Source: CAZEAP01 sp964510315 (GTDB lineage: Bacteria; Planctomycetota; Brocadiia; SM23-32). From it: DNA of 64,000 nucleotides. Shown in pieces: positions 56,521 to 64,000 of this stretch. Location: the NCBI GenBank assembly GCA_964510315.1, contig CAZEAP010000017.1:12635-76634 (forward strand), in the 5' to 3' direction. Below the pieces are notes generated by a model that saw only the letters and a list, made by a program, of their open reading frames with translations, ran no database searches and was not told the DNA's origin. Position 1 is the first letter of the stretch; the number at the start of each line of letters is the position of its first letter. Made by a program: the position numbers and the translations under genes.

Positions 56521-58542
56521 ATGAAGGCGAGCTATAACTGGCTGAAAGATTACTGCGACTTCGAGCTGGTCGCCCATGAATTGGCCGCCCGGCTGAGCCA
56601 CGCCGGGCTGGGAGTGGAGACCTACGAGCCGCGCGGGGACGACTGGCTGCTGGACGTGGAGGTGAAGTCCAACCGCCCCGACTGTCTCAGCCACCTGGGA
56701 ATCGCCCGCGAGATCGCCGCCGTAACCGGACTGTCGGTATCCCGTCCCGAAGCCGACGCCGAAGAACGGGCGGAAGAGCCCTGGTCGGAAGTCGCCGACG
56801 TCGAGGTGGAGGACCCCGACCTCTGCCCCCACTACACCGCCCGCCTGATCCGCGGCGTCCGGGTCGGACCTTCCCCGGAATGGATGCAGCAGCGGCTCAG
56901 CCTCTGCGGCATTCGGCCCATCAACAACATCGTGGACGTCACCAACTACGTTATGCTGGAGAGCGGCCAGCCCCTGCACGCCTTCGACCTGGCCCTTATC
57001 GGGGACAGCCACATCATCGTCCGGCGCGCCCGGCCCGGCGAGGTCATCACCACCATCGACGGTACCGAGCACGAGCTTACCGGCCGCGAGTGCGTCATCG
57101 CCGACGAGAGCCAGCCCGTCGCCCTCGCGGGGGTGATGGGCGGCCTGGAGTCGGAGATCGGCGAGGGCACGGCCGACGTGCTTTTGGAGGCCGCCCGGTT
57201 CGACCCGATCAGCATCCGCCGCACCTCCCGCGCGCACGCGGTTTCCAGCGATTCCTCCTACCGCTTTGAGCGGGGGATCGACCCGGAGATCACCGACTGG
57301 GCCTCCCGCCGGGCATGCCGGCTCATCGTGGAGCTGGCCGGAGGCACCTTGATGGAGGGCTCGGCGGACATACGGGCCGACGTCACCGAGACGCCGGAAG
57401 TCAGCCTGCGCTTCTCCCGGCTCGACATGGTCCTTGGCATCGAGGTCCCTCGCGAAGAGGTGCTGACGGTCTTCGAGAGTCTGGGCCTTGAAGCCACCGC
57501 CCGGAGCGAGGAGGCCGTCGCCGTGCGGGTGCCGAGCTGGCGCGGGGACGTGCGGCGGGAGGAAGACCTCATCGAGGAGGTCGCCCGCATCTACGGCTAC
57601 GACCGGATCGGGGAAACCACCGAGATGCCGGTCCGTTGCGTGATCCCGGACACCCGGCAGCTCGCACGGCGGCGCACGCGACGCGTACTCGCCGGCGAGG
57701 GGTTCAACGAAGTGATGAGCTACAGCCTTGTGACCGACGCGGACCCGCAGCGCTGCCAGCCCTGGACCGACGCCGACCCGATCGAGCTGCGGAACCCCAT
57801 CAGCTCGGAGCGAACGCACCTTCGGCTGACCAACATGGCCAACCTCCTGCACGTAAAGCGGTTCAATGCGGCGCGCGGTACCGACCGGGTGAACCTGGCG
57901 GAGCTGGGGAATGTCTACCTCCCCCGCGAGGGAGAGGAACTCCCCGAAGAGAAGCTCTGCCTGACGCTGTTGACCGACAGGGAAGCCGGCCTGCGGGTGC
58001 TCAAGGGTGTTCTTGCCCACCTGATCGACGAGCTGGCGGTCCCCGGCGAGGTGGAAGAAGAACCCGGCGCCGCCGGCCCCTTCCCGGAGGCCGAGTCGCT
58101 GAGCCTGCGGCTGGACGGCGCCCTGCTGGGCGTCGCCGGAGTTACCGAGCCCCGGTTGGCCGAAGAGCTGAAGCTGTCCGGGCGGCCCGCCCTGATGGAA
58201 TTGGATTTCCACGTGCTGGCGGATCGCGCCCTGCTGGAGCCGACCTATCGGCCCGTGCCCGAATACCCGGCCGCCCGGCGCGACCTGGCCGTCGTGGTCG
58301 ACGAAGCTGTCCTCTGGACGGAGTTGGAGTCCTGCATCCAGCGCCACGCGCCCGAGGCCCTGGAGTCGGTGGAGATGTTCGACGTCTATCGGGGGGAAGG
58401 AGTCCCGGAGGGGAGCAAGAGCGTGGCCTTCGCAATGACCTTCCGCCGGTCCGACCGGACCATAACCTCCGAGGAAGCCGCGGAAGCCCGTCAGGCTGTC
58501 CTTTCGGCCCTCCGTGAGGAACTGGGGGCCGAACTCCGCTGA
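56521..58542 (+). CDS. pheT: Phenylalanyl-tRNA synthetase beta subunit, short form lacking the EMAP-like domain
   Basis: 673 aa, against about 790-800 for the common bacterial form. The N-terminus (MKASYNWLKDYCDFELVAHELAARLSHAGLGVETYEP) runs directly into WLLDVEVKSNRPDCLSHLGIAREIAAVTG. The roughly 110-residue OB/EMAP tRNA-binding domain that normally sits between these two segments is missing. The editing B3/B4 region is present (RLIRGVRVGPSPEWMQQRLSLCGIRPINNIVDVTNYVMLESGQPLHAFD), as are the B5 (RVPSWRGDVRREEDLIEEVARIYGYD) and the C-terminal anticodon-binding domain (PVPEYPAARRDLAVVVDE). A short PheT seems a lineage trait rather than damage. Confidence 0.93.
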   Translation: MKASYNWLKDYCDFELVAHELAARLSHAGLGVETYEPRGDDWLLDVEVKSNRPDCLSHLGIAREIAAVTGLSVSRPEADAEERAEEPWSEVADVEVEDPDLCPHYTARLIRGVRVGPSPEWMQQRLSLCGIRPINNIVDVTNYVMLESGQPLHAFDLALIGDSHIIVRRARPGEVITTIDGTEHELTGRECVIADESQPVALAGVMGGLESEIGEGTADVLLEAARFDPISIRRTSRAHAVSSDSSYRFERGIDPEITDWASRRACRLIVELAGGTLMEGSADIRADVTETPEVSLRFSRLDMVLGIEVPREEVLTVFESLGLEATARSEEAVAVRVPSWRGDVRREEDLIEEVARIYGYDRIGETTEMPVRCVIPDTRQLARRRTRRVLAGEGFNEVMSYSLVTDADPQRCQPWTDADPIELRNPISSERTHLRLTNMANLLHVKRFNAARGTDRVNLAELGNVYLPREGEELPEEKLCLTLLTDREAGLRVLKGVLAHLIDELAVPGEVEEEPGAAGPFPEAESLSLRLDGALLGVAGVTEPRLAEELKLSGRPALMELDFHVLADRALLEPTYRPVPEYPAARRDLAVVVDEAVLWTELESCIQRHAPEALESVEMFDVYRGEGVPEGSKSVAFAMTFRRSDRTITSEEAAEARQAVLSALREELGAELR

Positions 58543-58552
58543 AGCGCGGACG

Positions 58553-58581
58553 TTGACAACATTCCGCGCCCCTTCTACCAT
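58553..58581 (+). promoter_or_regulatory. Promoter of tyrA-purL
   Basis: Consensus TTGACA at 58553-58558, 17-bp spacer, TACCAT at 58576-58581, in the gap just after the pheT stop. Confidence 0.78.
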
Positions 58582-58651
58582 ACCCGCCCGCCCTCTGAGG
58601 GCGGAGATTGCAGAGCTTCGCTTCCTCCAGTCCTCTCCTCTGGGAGAACCC

Positions 58652-59518
58652 ATGTTTCAGAAGGTGGCGATCGTGGGTCCCGGGTTGATCGGCGGTTCCC
58701 TGGGGATGGCACTCCGACAGCGAGGCCGTGCCGAGACGGTCGTCGGCGTGGGACGCCGCGAATCTTCCCTGCGGGAAGCCCTGGAGGTCGGGGCTATCGA
58801 CCAATCCACGCTCGACGTGCGCGAGGGAGCCGAAGGGGCCGATCTCCTCGTCCTGGCTACCCCACCCGGAGCGTTCGGGCAGATCGTCGAAGAGGCGCTG
58901 CCCGCGCTGGCACCCGAGACGATCGTAACCGACGTGGCCAGCACGAAGGTGCAGGTGATCGAAGTCGTGTCGGCGGCCCTGCGTGAACGCCCGGACGTGT
59001 CCTACATTCCCACCCATCCGATGGCCGGCAGCGAGAAGCGGGGAGCACTGGCGGCCCGCGCCGACCTGTTCGAGGGCTCCGTCTGCATCATCACTCCGCT
59101 GACCAATACCTTCCCACAGACCAAGACGACCATCCGGCGGATGTGGGAGTCGGTGGGGGCGAGGACCACGAGCATGACCCCGCAGACCCATGACCGGGTG
59201 GTCGCCAGGATCAGCCACGTGCCGCACCTGGCCGCCGCGGCCCTGATCGGCCTGATCGACCACGAAGAGGGACAGTTGGCGGGCGGCGGCCTGCGCGACA
59301 CGACCCGCATTGCCAGCGCGGATCCCGACCTGTGGGTGGAAATCTGCAAGAGCAACCGCCGTCAGGTCCGCGATGCGCTCGCCGACTACATCCGCATTCT
59401 CCAGCAGGTCGCCGGCCGGCTGGAGGCCGGCGACTTCGGCGGCCTGAGAGCCATGCTCAGCGAGGCAAAACAGAAGCGCGATTCCATCATCGCCCAAAGC
59501 ACCGGTTCAGAGGACTGA
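58652..59518 (+). CDS. tyrA: Prephenate dehydrogenase
   Basis: 288 aa NAD(P)-dependent dehydrogenase of tyrosine synthesis. Nucleotide loop VAIVGPGLIGGSLGMAL (about 5-21), then ADLLVLATPPGAF, VTDVASTKVQV, YIPTHPMAGSEKRG with the catalytic histidine region, THDRVVARISHVPHLAAAAL and GGGLRDTTRIASADPDLW near the dimer interface. It has no fused chorismate mutase or ACT domain. GGGAGAA precedes the ATG. It is followed after 8 bp by the PurS-PurL fusion gene. Confidence 0.92.
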   Translation: MFQKVAIVGPGLIGGSLGMALRQRGRAETVVGVGRRESSLREALEVGAIDQSTLDVREGAEGADLLVLATPPGAFGQIVEEALPALAPETIVTDVASTKVQVIEVVSAALRERPDVSYIPTHPMAGSEKRGALAARADLFEGSVCIITPLTNTFPQTKTTIRRMWESVGARTTSMTPQTHDRVVARISHVPHLAAAALIGLIDHEEGQLAGGGLRDTTRIASADPDLWVEICKSNRRQVRDALADYIRILQQVAGRLEAGDFGGLRAMLSEAKQKRDSIIAQSTGSED

Positions 59519-59526
59519 CGCCCGCC

Positions 59527-62508
59527 ATGCAATACCGAATCGAAGTCATCCACAAGAAGGACTGCAAAGACCCCGACGGCCTCAGCGCCCTGGCCGACGT
59601 GCGCGACCTGGGGATGGGAAGCGTCGAGGAGATCCACGCCGTTCAGGTCTACCTGGTGGACGGAGACCTGGAAGCCGCCCGGGTCCGCAAACTCGCCGAA
59701 GAGCTTTTCCTCGATCCCGTCATACAGCGCTACCGTATCTGCGGCCCCGACCAGGAAGCGTGGCCGTGGGCCGAGGGGAAAGGTGTCCACTCCATCGAAG
59801 TGAAGCGGAAACCCGGCGTGATGGACCCGGTCGAGCAGAGCGCCATGAAGGGGGCCGCCGACCTCGGGCTCGCCGACGGCCTGGAGGCCGTGCGCACGGC
59901 GGAAAAATACCTGATCCGCGGGGAGCTGAGCCCCGCGCAGTTGGAGCGGATCGCCTGGCGCGTGTTGGCCAACGACACCATCGAGGAGGTCCATATCGAC
60001 GAGCCGGAGGTGCAGTATCCCCTCCACCGGGTGGAGTACGAGTTTGAACTCCAGCACGTGCCCCTCAGGGAAGCCGACCCCGACGAACTGATGCGCATCA
60101 GCGAAGAGGGCGTCCTCTCCCTGAACCTCGAAGAAATGAGGACCGTCCAGCGACATTTCCGGAACCTCGGACGCGAACCCACCGACCTCGAACTGGAGGT
60201 GCTCGCCCAAACATGGAGCGAGCACTGCGTCCACAAAACCCTGAAAGGCCACATAACCTACAGCGGCCCTGTGCCGGAGGGATGGGAAGACTACGTGGAA
60301 GACGGGCGCCTGGTGGTGGACAACCTCCTGGCCGAGACCGTTGCCCGCGCCACGCACGAGCTGGACAAGCCCTGGTGCGTCAGCGTCTTCGAAGATGACG
60401 CCGGGGTGATCGTTTTCGACGAGGAGCACGACGTCTGCTTCAAGGTGGAAACCCACAACCACCCCAGCGCCATCGAGCCCTACGGCGGCGCAAACACCGG
60501 CATCGGCGGCGTGATACGCGACCCCCTCGGCACGGGCGGCGGGGCCAAACCCATCGCCAATACCGACGTATTCTGCTTCGGCCCTCCCGACATGGCCGAA
60601 GAGGACGTCCCCGAGGGCGCCCTCCATCCGCGGCGCGTCATGAAGGGAGTGGTGGCGGGTGTGCGGGACTACGGCAACAGGATGGGCATTCCCACCGTGA
60701 ACGGAGCGGTCTACTTCGACCCCCGCTACACCGGCAATCCCCTCGTCTACTGCGGAAACGTCGGCCTGATGGGCAAGGACTCCCAGAAAAAGTGGCCCAA
60801 CCCGGGGGACCTGATCGTGGTGATCGGGGGGAGAACCGGGCGCGACGGTATCCACGGCGCCACCTTCTCCAGCGTCGAGCTGACCAGTGAAAGCGAGGAG
60901 GTCTCCAGCACGGCCGTGCAAATCGGCAACCCCATCACCGAGAAGAAGGTCGTGGACGTCCTCCTGCAGGCGCGCGAGAAGGGTCTCTACAGCGCCATCG
61001 CCGACTGCGGAGCGGGAGGGCTCAGTTCGGCCGTCGGCGAGATGGGGGAGAAGATCGGCGCCGAGGCCGAAATCGAGGACGTCCCCCTCAAATACCAGGG
61101 CCTCAGCTACACGGAAATCTGGATATCCGAGGCCCAGGAACGCATGGTGCTGGCCGTCCCGCCGGAGAATCTCAAGGAGCTGATGGCGATCTTCGAGGCC
61201 GAAAACGTGGAGACGACCGTCATCGGCCGGTTCACAGACGACGAGACTCTCACTGTCAGATACGGCGGCCAAGTGGTCTGTGAGTTGGATATGGACTTCC
61301 TCCACAACGGCCTTCCCCGGTTCGAGGGTTCGGCCACCTGGGAGCCCCCCCGGTTCGCCGATCCCCTCGTGGAGGACTCCGCGGAGGAAGCCGACCAGGA
61401 AGCCTGCCGCCGGGCCCTTGAAGGACCCGAGGACTACGCCGACGCCCTCTGCCGGATACTCGCCGCCCCCAACGTTCGCTCCAAGGAGTGGATCGTTCGC
61501 CAGTACGATCACGAGGTCCAGGGCCAGACCATCGTCAAGCCGCTGGTGGGTGCGGCGAACGAGGGCCCCGGCGACTCAGCGGTGCTCGCGCCCGTCCTGG
61601 GCTGCCACAGGGGAATCGCCATAGCCTGCGGGCTGAACCCGAAGTACGGCGACATCGACCCCTACCACAGCGTGGCCTCAGCAGTCGACGAAGCTCTGCG
61701 CAACATCACCGCCGTCGGCGGGACCATCGAGCGCACCGCCATCCTCGACAACTTCTGCTGGGGCAACACCGACAGGCCCGAGCAACTCGGCACACTCGTC
61801 CGCGCCGCCCTGGCCTGCTATGACTACGCGGTCGGCTTCGGAGTGCCCTTTATCAGCGGCAAGGACAGCCTGAACAACGAGTTCAACACCGGCACCGAGG
61901 TCATATCCGTGCCGCCCACGCTCCTGATAAGCGCGATGGGCATCATAGAAGACGTCCGCCGAACCGTCACAATGGCGCTCAAGGAAGAGGGGAACTGGAT
62001 CTACCTGGTCGGCGCCACCCGGCCCGAACTGGGGGGTTCGCACTACCTGGAACTCTTCGGACTGACCGGCCTTTCGGTGCCCCGCGTACACCTGGAACAG
62101 GCAAAGCCGACCATGCTGGCCGTTTCGCGCGCGATCGAGGCCGGGCTGGTCCGCTCTTGCCACGACCTGTCGGAGGGAGGCCTGGGGGTGACCGCCGCAG
62201 AGATGGCCTTCGCCGGCGGGGTGGGAATGCGGCTGCTGCTGGCGTCGGTGCCCTGGACCGGCGGCGAAGGGCACCGGCTGGACAGCGTCCTGCTGTTCAG
62301 CGAGTCCAACAGTCGCTTCCTCGCGGAGGTCCGGCCCGAAGACGCGGAGGACTTCGAGAATGCCTCCGAGGGCATCCCCGTGGCCAGAGTGGGGCAGACC
62401 GACTCGTCCGCGGAGCTGACGGTGGAGGGGCGGGAAGGTTCGGTCGTTCTGCGGGCCTCTTTGGACAGGCTGAAATCGGCGTGGCAGACACCGCTGGTGG
62501 CGCACTGA
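59527..62508 (+). CDS. purL: Phosphoribosylformylglycinamidine synthase: PurS-PurS-PurL fusion
   Basis: 993 aa. Residues about 180-990 are a small-type PurL: LAQTWSEHCVHKTLKGHI, CFKVETHNHPSAIEPYGGANTGIGGVIRD (ATP/Mg loop), FSSVELTSESEEVSSTAVQIGNPITEKK, IADCGAGGLSSAVGEMG and, in the second half, FISGKDSLNNEF and SCHDLSEGGLGVTAAEMAF. Before it lie two successive PurS-like modules: 1-72 (IEVIHKKDCKDPDGLSALADVRDLG to LFLDPVIQRYRI) and about 87-163 (SIEVKRKPGVMDPVEQSAMKGAADLG to VLANDTIEEVHI). PurS and PurL are normally separate proteins working with the glutaminase PurQ, which must be encoded elsewhere. The start at 59527 lies 8 bp after tyrA. Confidence 0.93.
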   Translation: MQYRIEVIHKKDCKDPDGLSALADVRDLGMGSVEEIHAVQVYLVDGDLEAARVRKLAEELFLDPVIQRYRICGPDQEAWPWAEGKGVHSIEVKRKPGVMDPVEQSAMKGAADLGLADGLEAVRTAEKYLIRGELSPAQLERIAWRVLANDTIEEVHIDEPEVQYPLHRVEYEFELQHVPLREADPDELMRISEEGVLSLNLEEMRTVQRHFRNLGREPTDLELEVLAQTWSEHCVHKTLKGHITYSGPVPEGWEDYVEDGRLVVDNLLAETVARATHELDKPWCVSVFEDDAGVIVFDEEHDVCFKVETHNHPSAIEPYGGANTGIGGVIRDPLGTGGGAKPIANTDVFCFGPPDMAEEDVPEGALHPRRVMKGVVAGVRDYGNRMGIPTVNGAVYFDPRYTGNPLVYCGNVGLMGKDSQKKWPNPGDLIVVIGGRTGRDGIHGATFSSVELTSESEEVSSTAVQIGNPITEKKVVDVLLQAREKGLYSAIADCGAGGLSSAVGEMGEKIGAEAEIEDVPLKYQGLSYTEIWISEAQERMVLAVPPENLKELMAIFEAENVETTVIGRFTDDETLTVRYGGQVVCELDMDFLHNGLPRFEGSATWEPPRFADPLVEDSAEEADQEACRRALEGPEDYADALCRILAAPNVRSKEWIVRQYDHEVQGQTIVKPLVGAANEGPGDSAVLAPVLGCHRGIAIACGLNPKYGDIDPYHSVASAVDEALRNITAVGGTIERTAILDNFCWGNTDRPEQLGTLVRAALACYDYAVGFGVPFISGKDSLNNEFNTGTEVISVPPTLLISAMGIIEDVRRTVTMALKEEGNWIYLVGATRPELGGSHYLELFGLTGLSVPRVHLEQAKPTMLAVSRAIEAGLVRSCHDLSEGGLGVTAAEMAFAGGVGMRLLLASVPWTGGEGHRLDSVLLFSESNSRFLAEVRPEDAEDFENASEGIPVARVGQTDSSAELTVEGREGSVVLRASLDRLKSAWQTPLVAH

Positions 62509-62603
62509 TCGACGCGGAGATTTTGGGGGCCGCAATCGGGCTGTGCGGCCGTGCGGCCGGCCAAGCCCCGCCGGCCGGTGCCGGCTTCTCTGGGTCGGGA
62601 GGC

Positions 62604-62632
62604 GGCCGTGCCGCAGGCGGTGGCCTTTTTTT
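62604..62632 (+). terminator. Rho-independent terminator after purL
   Basis: GGCC...GGCC stem (GGCCGTGCC with GGTGGCC) followed at once by seven T residues (62626-62632). A separate GC-rich perfect hairpin (CGGCCGGC / GCCGGCCG) lies just before it near 62562-62586. Confidence 0.65.
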
Positions 62633-62644
62633 GCGGAAGCCTGC

Positions 62645-62673
62645 TTGACGAATCCGGGGGTATTGCTTAAAAT
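62645..62673 (+). promoter_or_regulatory. Strong sigma70-type promoter of nusA
   Basis: TTGACG at 62645-62650, 17-bp spacer, TAAAAT at 62668-62673. Transcript start near 62680, giving a leader of about 150 nt before nusA. Confidence 0.82.
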
Positions 62674-62744
62674 ATTAACAGGTGCGGGTATGCCGCGACT
62701 ACAACAGGAAGTCGTGAGTTCAGCTTCGTAAGCCGTTCGACTCC

Positions 62745-62816
62745 GGTGTGCTGCCCTTGCTTGAGGTAGCCCCGTGTGAATTGTTGCCGCACGGGGCGGG
62801 CGGAACACCTTTTTTT
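62745..62816 (+). promoter_or_regulatory. Structured nusA leader ending in a T-run (candidate attenuator)
   Basis: A nested fold can be drawn: GGTGT (62745-62749) with ACACC (62805-62809), CCC (62754-62756) with GGG (62798-62800), and a seven-pair inner hairpin CCCCGTG (62770-62776) with CACGGGG (62790-62796). Seven T residues follow (62810-62816), and the nusA ATG comes 17 bp later. The layout is that of an intrinsic terminator in the leader of a transcription-factor gene; autoregulation by NusA is inference. Confidence 0.5.
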
Positions 62817-62833
62817 CGTCCCGGGATGGCAAA

Positions 62834-64000
62834 ATGCAAGGCAAGGAGATACTCCGACTCGTCGATAGTCTGCACCGGAACAAGGACATCGACGAAGAGG
62901 TCATATTCCAGGCCATGGAGAGCGCCATCGAATCGGCCGCCCGGAAGTACTTCGGGCCGGATGAGGAGATCGAGGTGCATCTCGACAGGGAGACCGGCGA
63001 GGTGGCGGCCGTCCGGAACGACCAGAAGATAGAGCCGGAAGCCCTGGGACGCATCGCCGCCCAGACGGCAAAACAGATCATTATCCAGAAGATTCGCGAA
63101 GCCGAAAGCCAGACCATCTACGAGGAGTACGTTGACCAGGTAGGGACACTTATCACAGGGAACGTCCAGCGCTTCGAGGGCGGGTCCATCGTCGTCAACC
63201 TGCCGCGCACCGAAGCCATACTCCCCCGCTCCGAACAGATACCCGGCGAACACTACCAGGCCGGCGAGCGCATCCGCGCCATCATCCTGGACGTGCGGAA
63301 GCAGGACAGCCTGGTGAAGATATTCCTCTCCCGCGCCAGCTCCGACTTCATCCAACGGCTCTTCGAGTTGGAAGTCCCCGAAGTGGCCGAGGGGGTGGTC
63401 CAGATCTGCAAAATCGCCCGCGAACCCGGCCTGCGGACGAAGGTCGCCGTGGAAAGCCTGGATGCGCGCGTCGATTGCATCGGCGCCTGCGTGGGCGTCC
63501 GCGGCACGCGGATCAAGAGCATCATCGACGAAGTCAAAGGCGAGAAGATCGACATCATCCCCTGGAGCGAGGCGCCCGAGACCCTCATCGCCGACAGCCT
63601 TCGGCCGGCCGAGATACTCCAGATAACCCTCGAAGAGGGAGAGAACATCAAGCGGGCCACCGTCACCGTGCCCGAAGAGCAGCTCTCCCAGGCCATCGGA
63701 TGGAAAGGGCAGAACGTCCGCCTGGCGGTCAAGATGACCGGCTGGGACATCGACATAGTCCCGCCCGAACTGCCCGAGGAAGAAGAGGTCGAAGAGGAGG
63801 CCGAGGCCGCCGAGACCGAAGGCATCGCCGAAGAAGAATTGACGGAAGAAGCCAAGGAGACGCCCGAGGCCGAGCTGACCGCAGAAGAGCCGGCGGAGGA
63901 GGCCGAAATCACCGCCGAAGAAGAGGCGGAGGAACAAGCCGAGGAAGCCCTCGAGCCCGAGCTGACCGCAGAAGAGCCGGCGGAGGAGGCCGAAATCACC
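62834..64000 (+). CDS. nusA: Transcription termination/antitermination factor NusA (partial, 3' end beyond window)
   Basis: 389 codons to the window edge. N-terminal RNA-polymerase-binding domain (MQGKEILRLVDSLHRNKDIDEEVIFQAMESAI), S1 domain (about 97-165, VDQVGTLITGNVQRFEGGSIVVNLPRTEAILP), then KH1 and KH2 (KIAREPGLRTKVAVESLDARVDCIGACVGVRGTRIKSIIDEV and LSQAIGWKGQNVRLAVKMTGWDIDIV). After residue 315 the protein becomes an acidic Glu/Ala-rich tail that is still open at the edge and contains a duplicated segment. ATG at 62834 gives the standard start; an upstream ATG at 62826 is in another frame. rbfA or infB may follow outside the window. Confidence 0.93.
   Translation, partial: MQGKEILRLVDSLHRNKDIDEEVIFQAMESAIESAARKYFGPDEEIEVHLDRETGEVAAVRNDQKIEPEALGRIAAQTAKQIIIQKIREAESQTIYEEYVDQVGTLITGNVQRFEGGSIVVNLPRTEAILPRSEQIPGEHYQAGERIRAIILDVRKQDSLVKIFLSRASSDFIQRLFELEVPEVAEGVVQICKIAREPGLRTKVAVESLDARVDCIGACVGVRGTRIKSIIDEVKGEKIDIIPWSEAPETLIADSLRPAEILQITLEEGENIKRATVTVPEEQLSQAIGWKGQNVRLAVKMTGWDIDIVPPELPEEEEVEEEAEAAETEGIAEEELTEEAKETPEAELTAEEPAEEAEITAEEEAEEQAEEALEPELTAEEPAEEAEIT
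63874..64000 (+). repeat. 87-bp period direct repeat in the nusA acidic tail
   Basis: The 40-bp block at 63874-63913 (starting GCTGACCGCAGAAGAGCC) recurs exactly at 63961-64000, 87 bp (29 codons) later, encoding LTAEEPAEEAEIT twice. The array may continue past the window edge. Confidence 0.8.

Noticed and set aside
1..64000. tRNA, rRNA, riboswitch or prophage genes
   Set aside because: No cloverleaf-like sequence, rRNA stretch or phage structural gene could be recognised by eye; a covariance-model scan would be needed for weak RNA elements.

Overview
The window is GC-rich, gene-dense bacterial DNA with no rRNA or tRNA gene that I can see. The gene content points to a Gram-negative-type envelope: kdsB for LPS Kdo, MlaE/MlaD/MlaF lipid transport, OmpA-type and other lipoproteins, and murJ. 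Alongside it is a McsA-McsB-ClpC arginine-kinase/unfoldase set, best known from Firmicutes. Other markers are an excisionase-type HTH fused to a receiver domain, a sulfatase, a rhomboid protease starting IPLRDDNP, a DUF4432 protein, a four-helix-bundle S23 protein and low-complexity 'CACGAAGGACACGAAGG' intergenic repeats. Together these suggest a member of the PVC/planctomycete neighbourhood or a related candidate phylum. That placement is inference from gene content only.

Layout. 1-442: start of a PHP-domain gene (minus, cut by the window edge). 443-1740: non-coding repeat array. 1741-5528: RNase R and a PBP4-type DD-peptidase, divergent. 5529-10928: YbhB, then queD-mcsA-mcsB-clpC, apparently from one promoter. 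10988-12875 (minus): fumarase alpha subunit, staphylococcal-nuclease-like protein and GIY-YIG protein. 13037-17537: metG-thpR-sulfatase-PfkB kinase. 17553-19998 (minus): a dUTPase-like protein, kdsB and a degenerate M24 protein. 20411-25329: HTH-receiver regulator, unknown membrane protein (minus), rhomboid, murJ. 25330-25844: second repeat-rich spacer. 25845-28518 (minus): Hfq-like protein, OmpA-type lipoprotein, membrane-tethered acidic HTH protein, hisI. 28693-33788: HNH, W-P-L repeat lipoprotein, MlaE, MlaD, MlaF. 33842-51912: a long minus-strand run holding YihY with a TPR-like insert, DUF4432, an AarF/UbiB kinase, GT2, a SpeE-like TPR membrane protein, serS, S23, pfk, alcohol dehydrogenase, unknown, MrfA-type helicase, dual-specificity phosphatase, Maf and a TPR-like protein. 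52055-54103: LPP20-like lipoprotein. 54250-62508: infC-rpmI-rplT-pheS-pheT, then tyrA and a PurS-PurS-PurL fusion. 62834-end: nusA, cut by the window edge.

Regulation. Many intergenic gaps hold good sigma70-type promoters (TTGnnn, usually a 17-bp spacer, TAnnnT), so transcription units can be assigned with some confidence. infC appears to start at AUU, the classic IF3 autoregulation arrangement. nusA has a structured leader ending in a T7 run just before its start codon.

Most notable: (i) the HNH / W-P-L lipoprotein / MlaE-MlaD-MlaF operon, whose MlaD carries six C-terminal repeats and which lacks MlaA, MlaB and MlaC; (ii) a YihY/BrkB protein with about 300 residues of TPR-like sequence between its first two membrane segments; (iii) a membrane-anchored HTH protein with repeated Thr-x-Val motifs in an acidic linker; (iv) an S23 gene bracketed by inverted heptamer repeats, forming a small element wedged between pfk and serS; (v) the mosaic repeat array at 0.5-1.4 kb; (vi) a duplicated PurS fused to PurL; and (vii) a PheT lacking the EMAP-type tRNA-binding domain.
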